Below are positions 1 to 8,263 of a stretch of DNA of 19,371 nucleotides, in pieces (the stretch's first letter is position 1; each line of letters opens with the position of its first letter). A program made the translations under genes and the position numbers. The DNA lies in contig CAXBDQ010000035.1 of the NCBI GenBank assembly GCA_963974675.1, positions 1-19,371 of the forward strand, given 5' to 3'. Source of the stretch: Porticoccus sp963974675 (lineage in GTDB: Bacteria; Pseudomonadota; Gammaproteobacteria; Pseudomonadales; Porticoccaceae). The notes below the pieces were generated by a model that searched no databases, was not told the DNA's origin, and saw only the letters and a list, made by a program, of their open reading frames with translations.

Positions 1-338
1 GTATGGTGTTCACCAACGTATACAATCCTCGCTCACTCATAGAGCGAAAAAGTGAATATTTGGAGACCCTAGTGAAAAAAGGCGCCACCCTGGGTGCAAA
101 CTGTACAGTGGTGTGCGGTGTCACCATAGGTGAGTACGCCTTCGTAGGCGCTGGCGCGGTCATTAATAAAGACGTGCCAGCATATGCGCTCATGGTGGGT
201 GTGCCCGCGAAACAAATTGGCTGGATGAGCGAGTTTGGTGAACAACTTGATCTGCAACTAACTGGCCAAGCCGACACCGCCTGCCCCCACACTGGTACCC
301 TTTACATACTTGAAGGCAATAAAGTCATAAAGAAATAG
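1..338 (+). CDS. wbpD: WbpD-type sugar N-acetyltransferase, C-terminal part
   Basis: Only the last 111 codons are inside the window (first full codon at position 3); the N-terminus lies upstream. The protein carries left-handed beta-helix hexapeptide repeats (for example GATLGANCTVVCGVTIG, then YAFVGAGAVI) followed by the acyl-CoA-pocket motif VGVPAKQIGWMS, all typical of acetyltransferases. The FTNVYNPRS stretch and the C-terminal tail with CPHTG match the WbpD family as I recall it. WbpD N-acetylates the 3-amino group of UDP-GlcNAc3NA in the cytoplasm, on the way to UDP-2,3-diacetamido-uronic acids. The next gene encodes WbpE, the aminotransferase of the same pathway, which supports the call. 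WbpA and WbpB (the first two steps) would be expected upstream, outside the window. Confidence 0.88.
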   Translation, partial: MVFTNVYNPRSLIERKSEYLETLVKKGATLGANCTVVCGVTIGEYAFVGAGAVINKDVPAYALMVGVPAKQIGWMSEFGEQLDLQLTGQADTACPHTGTLYILEGNKVIKK

Positions 339-395
339 GTTCGCTATCTGCTTTCGTGGTCTTTCATGATTTTAGTAGTTAAAAAGGTCTCCCCA

Positions 396-1475
396 ATGCA
401 ATTTATCGATTTGGCGGCACAACAAGCCAGAATTAAAAATAAAATCGACGCCAATATTCAGAAAGTTCTTGCCCATGGAAAATACATCTTGGGTCCAGAA
501 GTAACTGAGCTGGAAGAAAAACTCGCGGCTTACACTGGCGCAAAACACTGCATTACCTGTGCTAATGGCACCGATGCCCTGCAAATTGCGCAGATGGCGC
601 TTGGGATTGGGCCCGGAGATGAAGTTATCACACCAGGGTTCACCTACATAGCGACGGCGGAAACAGTAGCGTTGCTGCGAGCAAAACCTGTGTACGTAGA
701 TATCGACCCACGCACCTACAATCTGGATCCGAGTAAATTGGAAGCGGCTATTACACCGCGAACCAAAGCCATTATTCCGGTATCGCTTTATGGTCAATGC
801 GCGGATTTCGATGCCATCAATGCCATAGCCGAGAAGCACGGAATCCCCGTGATTGAAGACGGTGCTCAGAGTTTCGGCGCCAGCTACAAAAGTAAAAAAT
901 CCTGCAACCTTAGCGCCATTGCTACTACAAGCTTTTTTCCTAGTAAACCTCTTGGCTGCTACGGAGACGGCGGTGCGATGTTTACCAATGATAATGCACT
1001 GGCTAAGATCTTGCGTCAGATCGCCTGCCACGGCCAAGATCGTCGTTATCACCATGTGCGCGTGGGTGTAAACAGCCGCTTGGATACATTACAAGCGGCC
1101 ATTCTGCTGCCTAAGCTGGATCTCCTAGATGAAGAAATTCAACTGCGAGGCCAAGTAGCTGAAAACTACACGCGGTTGCTGAACGAGGCCGGTATAGACA
1201 CCACTCCGTTTGTGGAAGGAGGCAACGTATCTGCTTGGGCACAGTACACCATTCGCATAAACAACCGCGAAGCTGTTCAGGCCAAACTTAAGGAATCCGG
1301 CATCCCAACCGCTGTGCATTATCCGATTCCGCTAAACCAGCAGCCGGCCGTTGAAGATCGAGCTTCAGAGTTGCCAATTGGGGATGAGGTGGCAAAAAGG
1401 GTAGTGAGTATACCAATGCATCCTTACTTGTCGAAAAGCGATCAAAAAAAGGTAATGGAGGCTATTACGCGGTGA
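396..1475 (+). CDS. wbpE: WbpE-type PLP aminotransferase (UDP-3-keto-GlcNAcA 3-aminotransferase)
   Basis: DegT/DnrJ/EryC1-family aminotransferase of 359 aa. It transfers an amino group to the 3-keto sugar made by WbpA/WbpB, giving UDP-GlcNAc3NA, the substrate of WbpD just upstream. Visible landmarks with the start used here: the Schiff-base lysine K184 in FFPSKPLGCYGDGG, the PLP-ring aspartate D155 in VIEDGAQS, and the ANGTDAL cofactor loop near residues 56-62. An in-frame ATG exists at 366, but the ATG at 396 is preferred: AAAAAGG lies 8 nt before it, the protein then begins MQFIDLAAQQ like other family members, and its length equals the 359 aa I recall for Pseudomonas WbpE. It follows wbpD by a short gap, so both are probably one transcript. 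Confidence 0.92.
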   Translation: MQFIDLAAQQARIKNKIDANIQKVLAHGKYILGPEVTELEEKLAAYTGAKHCITCANGTDALQIAQMALGIGPGDEVITPGFTYIATAETVALLRAKPVYVDIDPRTYNLDPSKLEAAITPRTKAIIPVSLYGQCADFDAINAIAEKHGIPVIEDGAQSFGASYKSKKSCNLSAIATTSFFPSKPLGCYGDGGAMFTNDNALAKILRQIACHGQDRRYHHVRVGVNSRLDTLQAAILLPKLDLLDEEIQLRGQVAENYTRLLNEAGIDTTPFVEGGNVSAWAQYTIRINNREAVQAKLKESGIPTAVHYPIPLNQQPAVEDRASELPIGDEVAKRVVSIPMHPYLSKSDQKKVMEAITR

Positions 1476-1509
1476 GCGGTCTTGTGATCATTGTCAGCGG
1501 GCACGTGCC

Positions 1510-2811
1510 GTGGCGATAAACCAAAAACTAAGGAGCAATACTTTCCTTACCGGAACTGCTGTTTACTTAAGCTCTAACATACTGAATGCGGCTATCCCCT
1601 TTGTTTTACTTCCAATACTGACCCGACTCCTCAGTCCATCAGAATACGGCGAAGTAGCGATGTTTCAAACGTTACTCGGAGCGTTGACAGCATTTATCGG
1701 CCTAAGCCTTCATGGCGCTGCAGGTCGGAAATTTTATGATGGAAACCTGGCCGAGAATGATCTAAAGGAATTTATTGGTGCTTGCCTCCAAATTCTTAGT
1801 GTAACAACGTTAATTACTTTCAGTGTTCTGTTGATGTGCAGTGGTAAGTTTTCGCAGTGGTTAGGATTGGATCCCAAATGGATTCTTATGGCCACGCTAA
1901 CAACTGCAGCAACAGTGGTTGTTCAAATTCGTTTCGTGCAATGGCAGGTTAGGAAGAAAGTAAAGTCATATGCAGCGTTGCAGGTCTCCAGAAGTCTATT
2001 CGATGGTGGCGTGTCACTTCTTTTGGTAGTGGTTTTTGTGCAGGGCTCCGATGGCCGTATCGGGGCTCAAATTATTGCGGCAGGAAGTTTTGCATTATTG
2101 TCTCTCTGGCTCTTAAAAAGAGACAAACTGATCAGATTTTGTGTCTGGAGACCTGGCTATATTAGTGAAATTCTCCGGTTTGGGGTGCCCTTAATCCCTC
2201 ATGTTGGTGGGATGTTCTTGTTAACTACTGTCGATCGCTTCGTGATCAATTCGGAGTTGGGGTTGGCTGAAGCTGGGATATATATGGTGGCTGTTCAGTT
2301 TGGAATGGCACTCTCGCTGCTGTTTGATGCCATAAATAAGGCTTATGTTCCTTGGCTTTTTGAACGGCTAAAGCGTGATAACGACAACGAGAAGCGCCAG
2401 ATCGTGCGTTACACCTATGCATGGTATTGCTTTATCCTTATGGGAGCCGGACTAGCATTTATCGTCGGGCCTTGGTTGATAACATTGGTTGCTGGGGAGA
2501 GGTACGCGAGGGCAGGAGATGTGATTGGGTGGCTAGTGTTGGGGCAAGTCTTTAATGGTATGTACCTAATGATCACGAATTACATTTTCTTCTCCAAGCG
2601 TACCGGTCTTCTGTCTTTGGCAAGCATACTCTCAGGTCTAGTGAACTTTTTTCTGCTTATAGTGTTGGTCCGCCAATTAGGCATTGAAGGCGCAGCGTAT
2701 GCGTTTTGCTTAGCTACGGCACTCCGCTTCCTGCTTTCCTGGTATGTTGCTCAAAGGCGTCACCCAATGCCTTGGTTTGCACTCTGTAAAAAAATCACCA
2801 TTATGGAATGA
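1510..2811 (+). CDS. wzx: Wzx-type oligosaccharide flippase
   Basis: A 433-aa, strongly hydrophobic polytopic membrane protein with roughly 12 predicted helices, of the polysaccharide-biosynthesis/MOP (MATE-like) exporter family. The N-terminal stretch with PFVLLPILTRLLSPSEYG is the usual Wzx signature; VPLIPHVGGMFLLTTVDRFVI sits near the middle. It would flip the undecaprenyl-linked repeat unit across the inner membrane for Wzy polymerisation, which fits the wzy-like gene further down. The start used is GTG at 1510; no in-frame ATG lies nearby and the Shine-Dalgarno is weak. The gene begins 34 bp after wbpE and ends 3 bp before legB. Wzx sequences diverge widely, so the repeat unit it carries cannot be read from the sequence. 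Confidence 0.88.
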   Translation: MAINQKLRSNTFLTGTAVYLSSNILNAAIPFVLLPILTRLLSPSEYGEVAMFQTLLGALTAFIGLSLHGAAGRKFYDGNLAENDLKEFIGACLQILSVTTLITFSVLLMCSGKFSQWLGLDPKWILMATLTTAATVVVQIRFVQWQVRKKVKSYAALQVSRSLFDGGVSLLLVVVFVQGSDGRIGAQIIAAGSFALLSLWLLKRDKLIRFCVWRPGYISEILRFGVPLIPHVGGMFLLTTVDRFVINSELGLAEAGIYMVAVQFGMALSLLFDAINKAYVPWLFERLKRDNDNEKRQIVRYTYAWYCFILMGAGLAFIVGPWLITLVAGERYARAGDVIGWLVLGQVFNGMYLMITNYIFFSKRTGLLSLASILSGLVNFFLLIVLVRQLGIEGAAYAFCLATALRFLLSWYVAQRRHPMPWFALCKKITIME

Positions 2812-2814
2812 TGC

Positions 2815-4005
2815 ATGAACTCAATCCTAAGTCTCATCGGTAGAGACAAAGAGCTTTTCTCTACTGACGTCAAAAATCAAGAAGTCCAACTGTCTGACAT
2901 CGTATGCAAGTCTCGCTTCCTGGTTATAGGTGGTGCAGGGTCTATAGGTCAAGCTGTCACCAAAGAAATCTTTAAGCGTAATCCTGCGAAACTCCACGTT
3001 GTTGATATCAGTGAAAATAACCTCGTTGAGCTGATCAGGGATATTCGCAGCAGCTTTGGGTACATCGATGGTGACTTCGGTGCCTTCGCTTTGGACATTG
3101 GCTCTCTAGAGTATGACGCTTTCTTCAAGGCCGACGGTGCCTACGATTACATTTTGAACCTGTCAGCACTCAAGCATGTACGCAGCGAAAAAGACCCCTA
3201 CACGCTGATGCGTATGGTGGATGTAAACATCTTCAATACCGAAAAAACCTTGAAGCAGGCGGTTGATTCGGGAGTCAGAAAATATTTTTGCGTGTCCACG
3301 GACAAGGCCGCCAACCCGGTCAACATGATGGGTGCTTCCAAGCGAATTATGGAAATGTTCTTGATGCGCCGAAGCCAAGATATGAACATTTCAACCGCTC
3401 GTTTTGCCAACGTTGCGTTTTCAGACGGCTCACTGCTCCACAGTTTTAACCAGCGTCTGGAAAAACGTCAGCCCATTGTTGCCCCTAAAGACGTTCGCCG
3501 ATACTTCGTGACGCCCAAGGAGTCCGGCGAGTTGTGCCTGATGTCGTGTATATTTGGGGAAAACCGGGATATCTTCTTCCCGAAGCTCAGTGAAGAACTC
3601 CACCTGATCTCGTTTGCAGACATCGCAGTGAAGTACCTTGAACAAAAAGGTCTTGAGCCAATCCTCTGTCACGATGAAGATGAAGCCAGGGAGCTTGCCA
3701 AGACCCTGCCGGAGCAAGGCAAGTGGCCTTGTCTTTTCACCAACAGTGATACCACTGGTGAAAAAGACTTCGAAGAATTCTATACAGATCATGAAGTGCT
3801 GGATATGGATCGTTTCAATAATCTTGGCATTATCAAGAATGAGGCGATATATGATGAAGCTCTGATTGATGAATTCGAAGAGCGTATTGTTTCGCTGAAA
3901 AATAGCCTTGCTTGGAGTAAAGATGATCTCGTCCAGTTGTTCTTTCGCATGATTCCGGATTTCGGTCACAAAGAAACGGGGAAATACCTCGACAGCAAGA
4001 TGTGA
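2815..4005 (+). CDS. legB: LegB-like nucleotide-sugar 4,6-dehydratase
   Basis: A 396-aa CapD/PglF-like extended SDR protein (polysaccharide biosynthesis protein family). It shows the Rossmann motif VIGGAGSIGQAV (about residues 37-48), the SALKHVRSEKDP loop (117-128), the STDKAANP segment (161-168) and MMGASKR (171-177), where a Met stands at the usual SDR Tyr position as in UDP-GlcNAc 4,6-dehydratases. It would convert NDP-GlcNAc to the 4-keto-6-deoxy sugar, the first committed step toward legionaminic acid. The following genes (LegC aminotransferase, formyltransferase, LegI, LegG, LegF) complete that route, which is why LegB is preferred over a FucNAc/QuiNAc dehydratase. The long acidic C-terminal part beyond residue 290 is typical of LegB-type members. 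Whether it uses UDP- or GDP-GlcNAc cannot be told from sequence. Confidence 0.87.
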   Translation: MNSILSLIGRDKELFSTDVKNQEVQLSDIVCKSRFLVIGGAGSIGQAVTKEIFKRNPAKLHVVDISENNLVELIRDIRSSFGYIDGDFGAFALDIGSLEYDAFFKADGAYDYILNLSALKHVRSEKDPYTLMRMVDVNIFNTEKTLKQAVDSGVRKYFCVSTDKAANPVNMMGASKRIMEMFLMRRSQDMNISTARFANVAFSDGSLLHSFNQRLEKRQPIVAPKDVRRYFVTPKESGELCLMSCIFGENRDIFFPKLSEELHLISFADIAVKYLEQKGLEPILCHDEDEARELAKTLPEQGKWPCLFTNSDTTGEKDFEEFYTDHEVLDMDRFNNLGIIKNEAIYDEALIDEFEERIVSLKNSLAWSKDDLVQLFFRMIPDFGHKETGKYLDSKM

Positions 4006-4012
4006 GGCCATT

Positions 4013-5176
4013 TTGAGCAAGCACCTAATACAGTTCGTTCGGGATTATTTCGGGACCAACGAGTTCATCCCGCTGCACGCACCAATCTTTCCGGGGCGAG
4101 AGAAAGATTATGTGTTGGATACCATCGAGTCCACGTTTGTCTCCAGTGTTGGGGCATATGTTGATCGTTTTGAAAAGGATATAGGTAGCTATACCGGCTC
4201 ACCTCGGGCAATTGCCACAGTAAACGGTACAGCCGCCTTGCACGTAGCCTTGAAGCTAGTCGGAGTTGAGGTGGGAGACTTGGTTATCACCCAGCCGTTA
4301 ACGTTTGTGGCTACCTGCAACGCCGTTGCTTATTGTGGTGCCGAACCCGTTTTCGTGGATGTTGATCGCGACACCTTAGGGTTGTCTCCAGCCGCAATGG
4401 AGCAATGGTTAATTGAAAATGCTGAATTGGATGCGAAAGGCGTATGCCGCACGAAATTGGATGGTAAAGCGATACGCGCTTGTGTGCCGATGCACACCTT
4501 TGGTCACCCAGCCAATCTGGATGGTTTATGCCAGGTTTCCCGGCGTTGGAATATTCACCTCGTAGAGGATGCGGCAGAATCTCTTGGCAGTTTCTACAAA
4601 GGTCAACACACGGGCACCTTCGGGTCGCTGGGCACGTTGAGTTTTAATGGCAACAAAATCATGACCACTGGAGGCGGTGGTATGATTTTAGCGGGGGAGG
4701 TTTTGGCTGACCGCGCCAAACACCTGACCACTACAGCCAAAAAGCCCCATACTTATGAGTATATTCATGACGAGGTTGGCTACAACTATCGTATGCCTAA
4801 CTTAAATGCGGCGCTTGGTTGTGCTCAGTTAGAGCATCTTGAACAATTTATAGCAGCCAAGCGGGCATTGGCGGCCAGCTATGTTGAACTCTTTAGTGGC
4901 ACGGATTTGCAGTTTGTAACTGAGCCTGATGACTGTCGCTCCAATTATTGGTTGAATGCGGTGATCTGTGAGGATAAATCTCATCGAGACAGGTTGTTAA
5001 AAACTACGAATGATGCGGACGTAATGACTAGGCCAATTTGGGCGTTGATGAACCACCTTACGATGTATCAGAACTGCCGTCGAGGCAACCTTGTAAATTC
5101 GGAGTGGTTGGAGGCGCGAGTGGTGAACCTGCCGAGTAGCGTTTTATCCTTAACTTCTTCCGCTCCCAAGATATGA
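4013..5176 (+). CDS. legC: LegC-type PLP aminotransferase
   Basis: A 387-aa DegT/DnrJ/EryC1-family aminotransferase. The internal-aldimine lysine is K215 in SFNGNKIMTTGGGG; the cofactor-binding aspartate is D186 in LVEDAAES; NGTAALH (71-77) forms the phosphate loop. The N-terminal FIPLHAPIFPGRE and the C-terminal MYQNCRRGNLVNSEWLEARV are characteristic of the LegC branch as I recall it. It would aminate C4 of the 4-keto-6-deoxy sugar made by LegB. The start is TTG at 4013, with TGAGG about 7 nt upstream overlapping the legB stop region; no better in-frame ATG is present. Eight bp separate it from legB, and its stop overlaps the ATG at 5173. Confidence 0.9.
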   Translation: MSKHLIQFVRDYFGTNEFIPLHAPIFPGREKDYVLDTIESTFVSSVGAYVDRFEKDIGSYTGSPRAIATVNGTAALHVALKLVGVEVGDLVITQPLTFVATCNAVAYCGAEPVFVDVDRDTLGLSPAAMEQWLIENAELDAKGVCRTKLDGKAIRACVPMHTFGHPANLDGLCQVSRRWNIHLVEDAAESLGSFYKGQHTGTFGSLGTLSFNGNKIMTTGGGGMILAGEVLADRAKHLTTTAKKPHTYEYIHDEVGYNYRMPNLNAALGCAQLEHLEQFIAAKRALAASYVELFSGTDLQFVTEPDDCRSNYWLNAVICEDKSHRDRLLKTTNDADVMTRPIWALMNHLTMYQNCRRGNLVNSEWLEARVVNLPSSVLSLTSSAPKI

Positions 5177-5182
5177 ATGTTT

Positions 5183-5186
5183 GGAG
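5183..5186 (+). promoter_or_regulatory. Ribosome-binding site deciding the formyltransferase start
   Basis: GGAG lies 7 nt before ATG 5194. The alternative upstream ATG at 5173, which overlaps the legC stop, has no comparable purine-rich motif before it, so 5194 is the likelier start. Confidence 0.55.
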
Positions 5187-5193
5187 ACGCCAA

Positions 5194-6078
5194 ATGCGTA
5201 TAGGCTATTTTGCGGATGGGGCGTGGTCCCATCGTGCTTTAGAAAAAATTCTTTCTGATAAAGCGTTTTCTGTAGAGTTTGTTTGTGCACGTTTTGACAA
5301 TCCTGATCCTATGTTGGAAGAGATTTCATCAGGCTTAGATATTCCATTTTTTATAAATGAAAATATAAACTCAGATGCGTTTCTTGAAGATTTAAATAAA
5401 TACGATTGTGATGTTTATGTCTCTATGTCTTTTAATCAGATATTTAAATCCGGTATCATTAATAAAACATCAAATGGAATAATTAACTGTCACGCTGGAA
5501 GGCTCCCGTTTTATCGTGGTAGGAATGTTTTAAATTGGGCTTTGATAAATGACGAAAAAGATTTTGGTGTCACAGTACACTATGTCGATGAGGGCGTAGA
5601 TACAGGCGACATTATTAATCAGAAAATTTATTCCATCACTGACGATGACGACTACTCTACGTTGCTGGCCCGTTCGTACGGGTATTGTTCGGAAGTTTTG
5701 TACAAGTCTCTTTTGGATTTGAAAAGAGGTCAAGCAAAACGGATTTCGCAGAGAAATATTCATCCAGTAGGTTTCTATTGTAGTCAAAGAATGGTGGGTG
5801 ATGAGATTCTTAGCTGGGAGAAGCCATCGAGAGAAATATTTAATTTTGTTCGCGCTCTCTGCATTCCGGGACCGCAGGCCAGAGCGTTTATAGCTGGAAC
5901 CGAGATAAAAATAAATAAAATTGAGCTGGTCCCTGACGCCCCGATTTATAAAGGAATTCCAGGCGCGGTTCTTGGAGTTGAGTGTGGTAATTTGTTGGTA
6001 AAAACAGAAGACTCTTTTGTAAAAGTTGTTGAGTGGAGTAGTGATATTAAAATACGCGTGGGAGATAGGCTGGAATGA
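5194..6078 (+). CDS. Sugar N-formyltransferase (methionyl-tRNA formyltransferase-like)
   Basis: A 294-aa protein with the formyltransferase catalytic pattern: N98 and H100 in INCHAGRLPFYRGRN, and the acidic motif VDEGVDTGDI (131-140), followed by an FMT-type C-terminal domain. Proteins of this kind use 10-formyl-tetrahydrofolate to formylate an amino group on a nucleotide sugar. It lies between legC and legI, exactly where the LegH N-acetyltransferase is expected and where no acetyltransferase is found, so the C4 amine made by LegC is its likely target. The start at 5194 (MRIGYFADG) is chosen over ATG 5173 because GGAG at 5183-5186 is well spaced for it. The gene is far more AT-rich than its neighbours (12 G/C of 60 in 5341-5400 against 31 of 60 in 6121-6180 of legI), suggesting separate acquisition. 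A plain Met-tRNA formyltransferase is unlikely here. Confidence 0.85.
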   Translation: MRIGYFADGAWSHRALEKILSDKAFSVEFVCARFDNPDPMLEEISSGLDIPFFINENINSDAFLEDLNKYDCDVYVSMSFNQIFKSGIINKTSNGIINCHAGRLPFYRGRNVLNWALINDEKDFGVTVHYVDEGVDTGDIINQKIYSITDDDDYSTLLARSYGYCSEVLYKSLLDLKRGQAKRISQRNIHPVGFYCSQRMVGDEILSWEKPSREIFNFVRALCIPGPQARAFIAGTEIKINKIELVPDAPIYKGIPGAVLGVECGNLLVKTEDSFVKVVEWSSDIKIRVGDRLE

Positions 6079-7076
6079 GCGTGCTTATTATCGCCGAGGC
6101 GGGCGTAAATCATAACGGTAGCTTGGAGCTTGCTAAGTCCTTAGTGGATGCTGCGGTGGATGCAGGTGCTGACTTTGTAAAGTTTCAGACTTTTAAGGCA
6201 AACAGTCTGTTAACTACCAATGCGCCGAAGGCAGAATATCAAGTTAAGAATGCCGGAGCGGGGGAGTCGCAATTTGAGATGATTCGTCGGCTAGAGCTCA
6301 GTGAAGAAATGCATGAAGAGTTGTGGAACTACTGCGCCGAGAAGAATATAGGATTCCTGTCGACGGGGTTCGACATCGCAAGTATCGACTACCTGAAAAA
6401 GCTTGGGGTTGGAATATTCAAAGTTCCATCAGGAGAGCTAACAAACCTTCCACTCCTTCGCCACATCGGCTCATTCAAACGAGATGTAATTCTATCCACA
6501 GGCATGGCTTGCCTTGGAGAAATTGAAGAGGCGATCAACATTGTCGAAGAAGCAGGCACACCAAGAATTTATATTACTGTATTGCACTGTACTACTGAGT
6601 ACCCAACACCAATGGAAGATGTAAATCTTCGGGCAATGGTCAATATAAGCAACGCACTGGGTGTGAAAGCGGGTTATTCAGACCATACTCCGGGCATTGA
6701 AATACCTATTGCTGCAGTAGCGCTGGGTGCGACGGTTATAGAGAAGCACTTTACCCTTGACCGTAACCTTCCCGGGCCTGATCACCGCGCAAGCCTAGAG
6801 CCAGACGAACTGAATGCCATGGTAGCCGGCATTCGTAATATTGAGCGCGCTTTGGGTGATGGTATCAAGCGCCCAAGTCTCAGCGAACTGAAGAATAAAC
6901 CTATCGCCAGAAAATCGTTGGTAGCCGCAGCAGACATTAAGGCGGGCGAGCTCTTTAGTGCCGAAAACCTGGCAACAAAACGCCCAGGTACGGGAGTTTC
7001 TCCGATGCTGTGGGACCAGGTAATCGGCCGATCGGCGCCTCGAGACTTCAATGAAGATGAGTTGATTGAGTTATGA
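6075..7076 (+). CDS. legI: LegI/NeuB-type nonulosonate synthase
   Basis: A 333-aa NeuB-family enzyme. It condenses a 6-deoxy-mannosamine-type sugar with phosphoenolpyruvate to give a nine-carbon acid (legionaminic acid or close relative). The N-terminal barrel opens with IIAEAGVNHNGS (about residues 5-16) and shows ADFVKFQTF, FLSTGFD, FKVPSGE, GYSDHTPG and the metal-site ATVIEKHFTLD. The last ~60 residues form the SAF (antifreeze-like) domain, with RKSLVAAADIKAGE and LATKRPGTG. Its ATG overlaps the formyltransferase stop (ATGA at 6075-6078), implying translational coupling. LegI is preferred over NeuB (Neu5Ac) or PseI because the preceding genes make a 6-deoxy diamino sugar and the next one is LegG-like. 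Confidence 0.92.
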   Translation: MSVLIIAEAGVNHNGSLELAKSLVDAAVDAGADFVKFQTFKANSLLTTNAPKAEYQVKNAGAGESQFEMIRRLELSEEMHEELWNYCAEKNIGFLSTGFDIASIDYLKKLGVGIFKVPSGELTNLPLLRHIGSFKRDVILSTGMACLGEIEEAINIVEEAGTPRIYITVLHCTTEYPTPMEDVNLRAMVNISNALGVKAGYSDHTPGIEIPIAAVALGATVIEKHFTLDRNLPGPDHRASLEPDELNAMVAGIRNIERALGDGIKRPSLSELKNKPIARKSLVAAADIKAGELFSAENLATKRPGTGVSPMLWDQVIGRSAPRDFNEDELIEL

Positions 7077-8248
7077 GCCGCAAGATTTGTGTGGTGACTG
7101 GCACGCGAGCGGAGTTTGGTCTGCTGCGTTGGTTAATGCAGGAAATCGACCAGCAGCCAAAGTTAGAACTTCAGGTAGTGGCTACAGGGATGCATTTGTC
7201 GCCGGAATTTGGATCTACTTATCGCGAGATTGAAGATGCGGGCTTTACCATTCATGCTCGGGTCGAGATGCTCTTAAGTGCGGATACGAGTACCGCAGTC
7301 ACCAAATCCATGGGTTTGGGCGTTATTGGTTTTGCTGATGCATACGAGCGTTTGCAGCCAGACGTGATTGTTCTATTGGGCGATCGTTTCGAGATCTTTG
7401 CAGCCGCGTCCGCTGCTTTGATTGCCGGAGTTCCTGTTGCTCACATTCACGGTGGTGAAACGACTGAAGGTGCTTTTGATGAGGCGATTCGCCACTCGAT
7501 TACAAAAATGTCGCACCTGCACTTTGTGGCCGCTAAAAATTACCGACAGCGCGTAATTCAGTTGGGTGAGCAGCCAGAGCGTGTGTTCAACGTAGGTGGA
7601 ATGGGCGTTGATGCCATAAAGCGGATTAAACTGCTGGAACGTGAAGAGCTTGAGCAATCCCTTGGTTTTCACTTTGACAAAAAGAATCTTTTGATTACAT
7701 TTCACCCGGTCACACTGGAGAGAGGTGCTAGTTCTTCTGAGCAAATGATTGAGTTGCTTGGTGCGCTGAGCGAACTTGAAGATACACGCCTGATATTTAC
7801 CATGCCTAATGCCGATACCGGCGGTCGTGAATTGAATGCTCTAGTGCAGGAATTTGTTAATAACCACTATAATGCCTGTGTGTTTACGTCTTTGGGTCAG
7901 CTGCGATATTTTTCTTGTTTGGCACAGATTGACTGCGTTGTAGGCAACTCCTCAAGTGGTCTATTGGAAGCCCCTGCGTTTAGTATTGGCACAGTCAACA
8001 TTGGCGATCGGCAAAAAGGTCGCCTGCAAGCGACCAGCATCATTGATTGCGAGCCCTATAAGCAGGCGATTTTATGTGCGTTGGAACGTGTTTATTCGCC
8101 CACGTTTCAGCAAGCCTTGAAGTTGACCAGCAACCCATACGGTAGTGGCGGTGCTAGTGAGAACGTTGCAAAAATACTGGCAGACTATCCTTTGGATAAT
8201 ATTCTGAAAAAACAGTTTTATAACCTACCGACTAAAGCGGTTTTTTAA
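7073..8248 (+). CDS. legG: LegG/NeuC-type hydrolysing UDP-sugar 2-epimerase
   Basis: A 391-aa NeuC-family enzyme with the GT-B-like epimerase fold. It removes the nucleotide and inverts C2 of the diamino trideoxy sugar, producing the free ManNAc-like sugar used by LegI. Motifs: GTRAEFGLLRWLM at the N-terminus, HIHGGETTEGAFDEAIRHS in the middle, ITFHPVTLE, and GNSSSGLLEAPAF followed by NIGDRQKGR near residues 300-325; these are the hydrolysing-epimerase signatures. The start codon overlaps the legI stop (ATGA at 7073-7076). The hydrolysing type separates it from the WecB-like enzyme encoded at the end of the window. PseG, the pseudaminate counterpart, is a different family, which argues for legionaminic acid rather than pseudaminic acid. 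Confidence 0.92.
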   Translation: MSRKICVVTGTRAEFGLLRWLMQEIDQQPKLELQVVATGMHLSPEFGSTYREIEDAGFTIHARVEMLLSADTSTAVTKSMGLGVIGFADAYERLQPDVIVLLGDRFEIFAAASAALIAGVPVAHIHGGETTEGAFDEAIRHSITKMSHLHFVAAKNYRQRVIQLGEQPERVFNVGGMGVDAIKRIKLLEREELEQSLGFHFDKKNLLITFHPVTLERGASSSEQMIELLGALSELEDTRLIFTMPNADTGGRELNALVQEFVNNHYNACVFTSLGQLRYFSCLAQIDCVVGNSSSGLLEAPAFSIGTVNIGDRQKGRLQATSIIDCEPYKQAILCALERVYSPTFQQALKLTSNPYGSGGASENVAKILADYPLDNILKKQFYNLPTKAVF

Positions 8249-8263
8249 GGTATGGAGAAACCA

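Noticed and set aside
372..1055. Long minus-strand open frame opposite wbpE (227 codons)
   Set aside because: Shadow of a strongly conserved aminotransferase gene; cysteine- and arginine-rich translation without recognisable motifs.
3430..4020. Minus-strand open frame opposite legB (196 codons)
   Set aside because: Antisense shadow of a well-supported gene; no ribosome site or domain.
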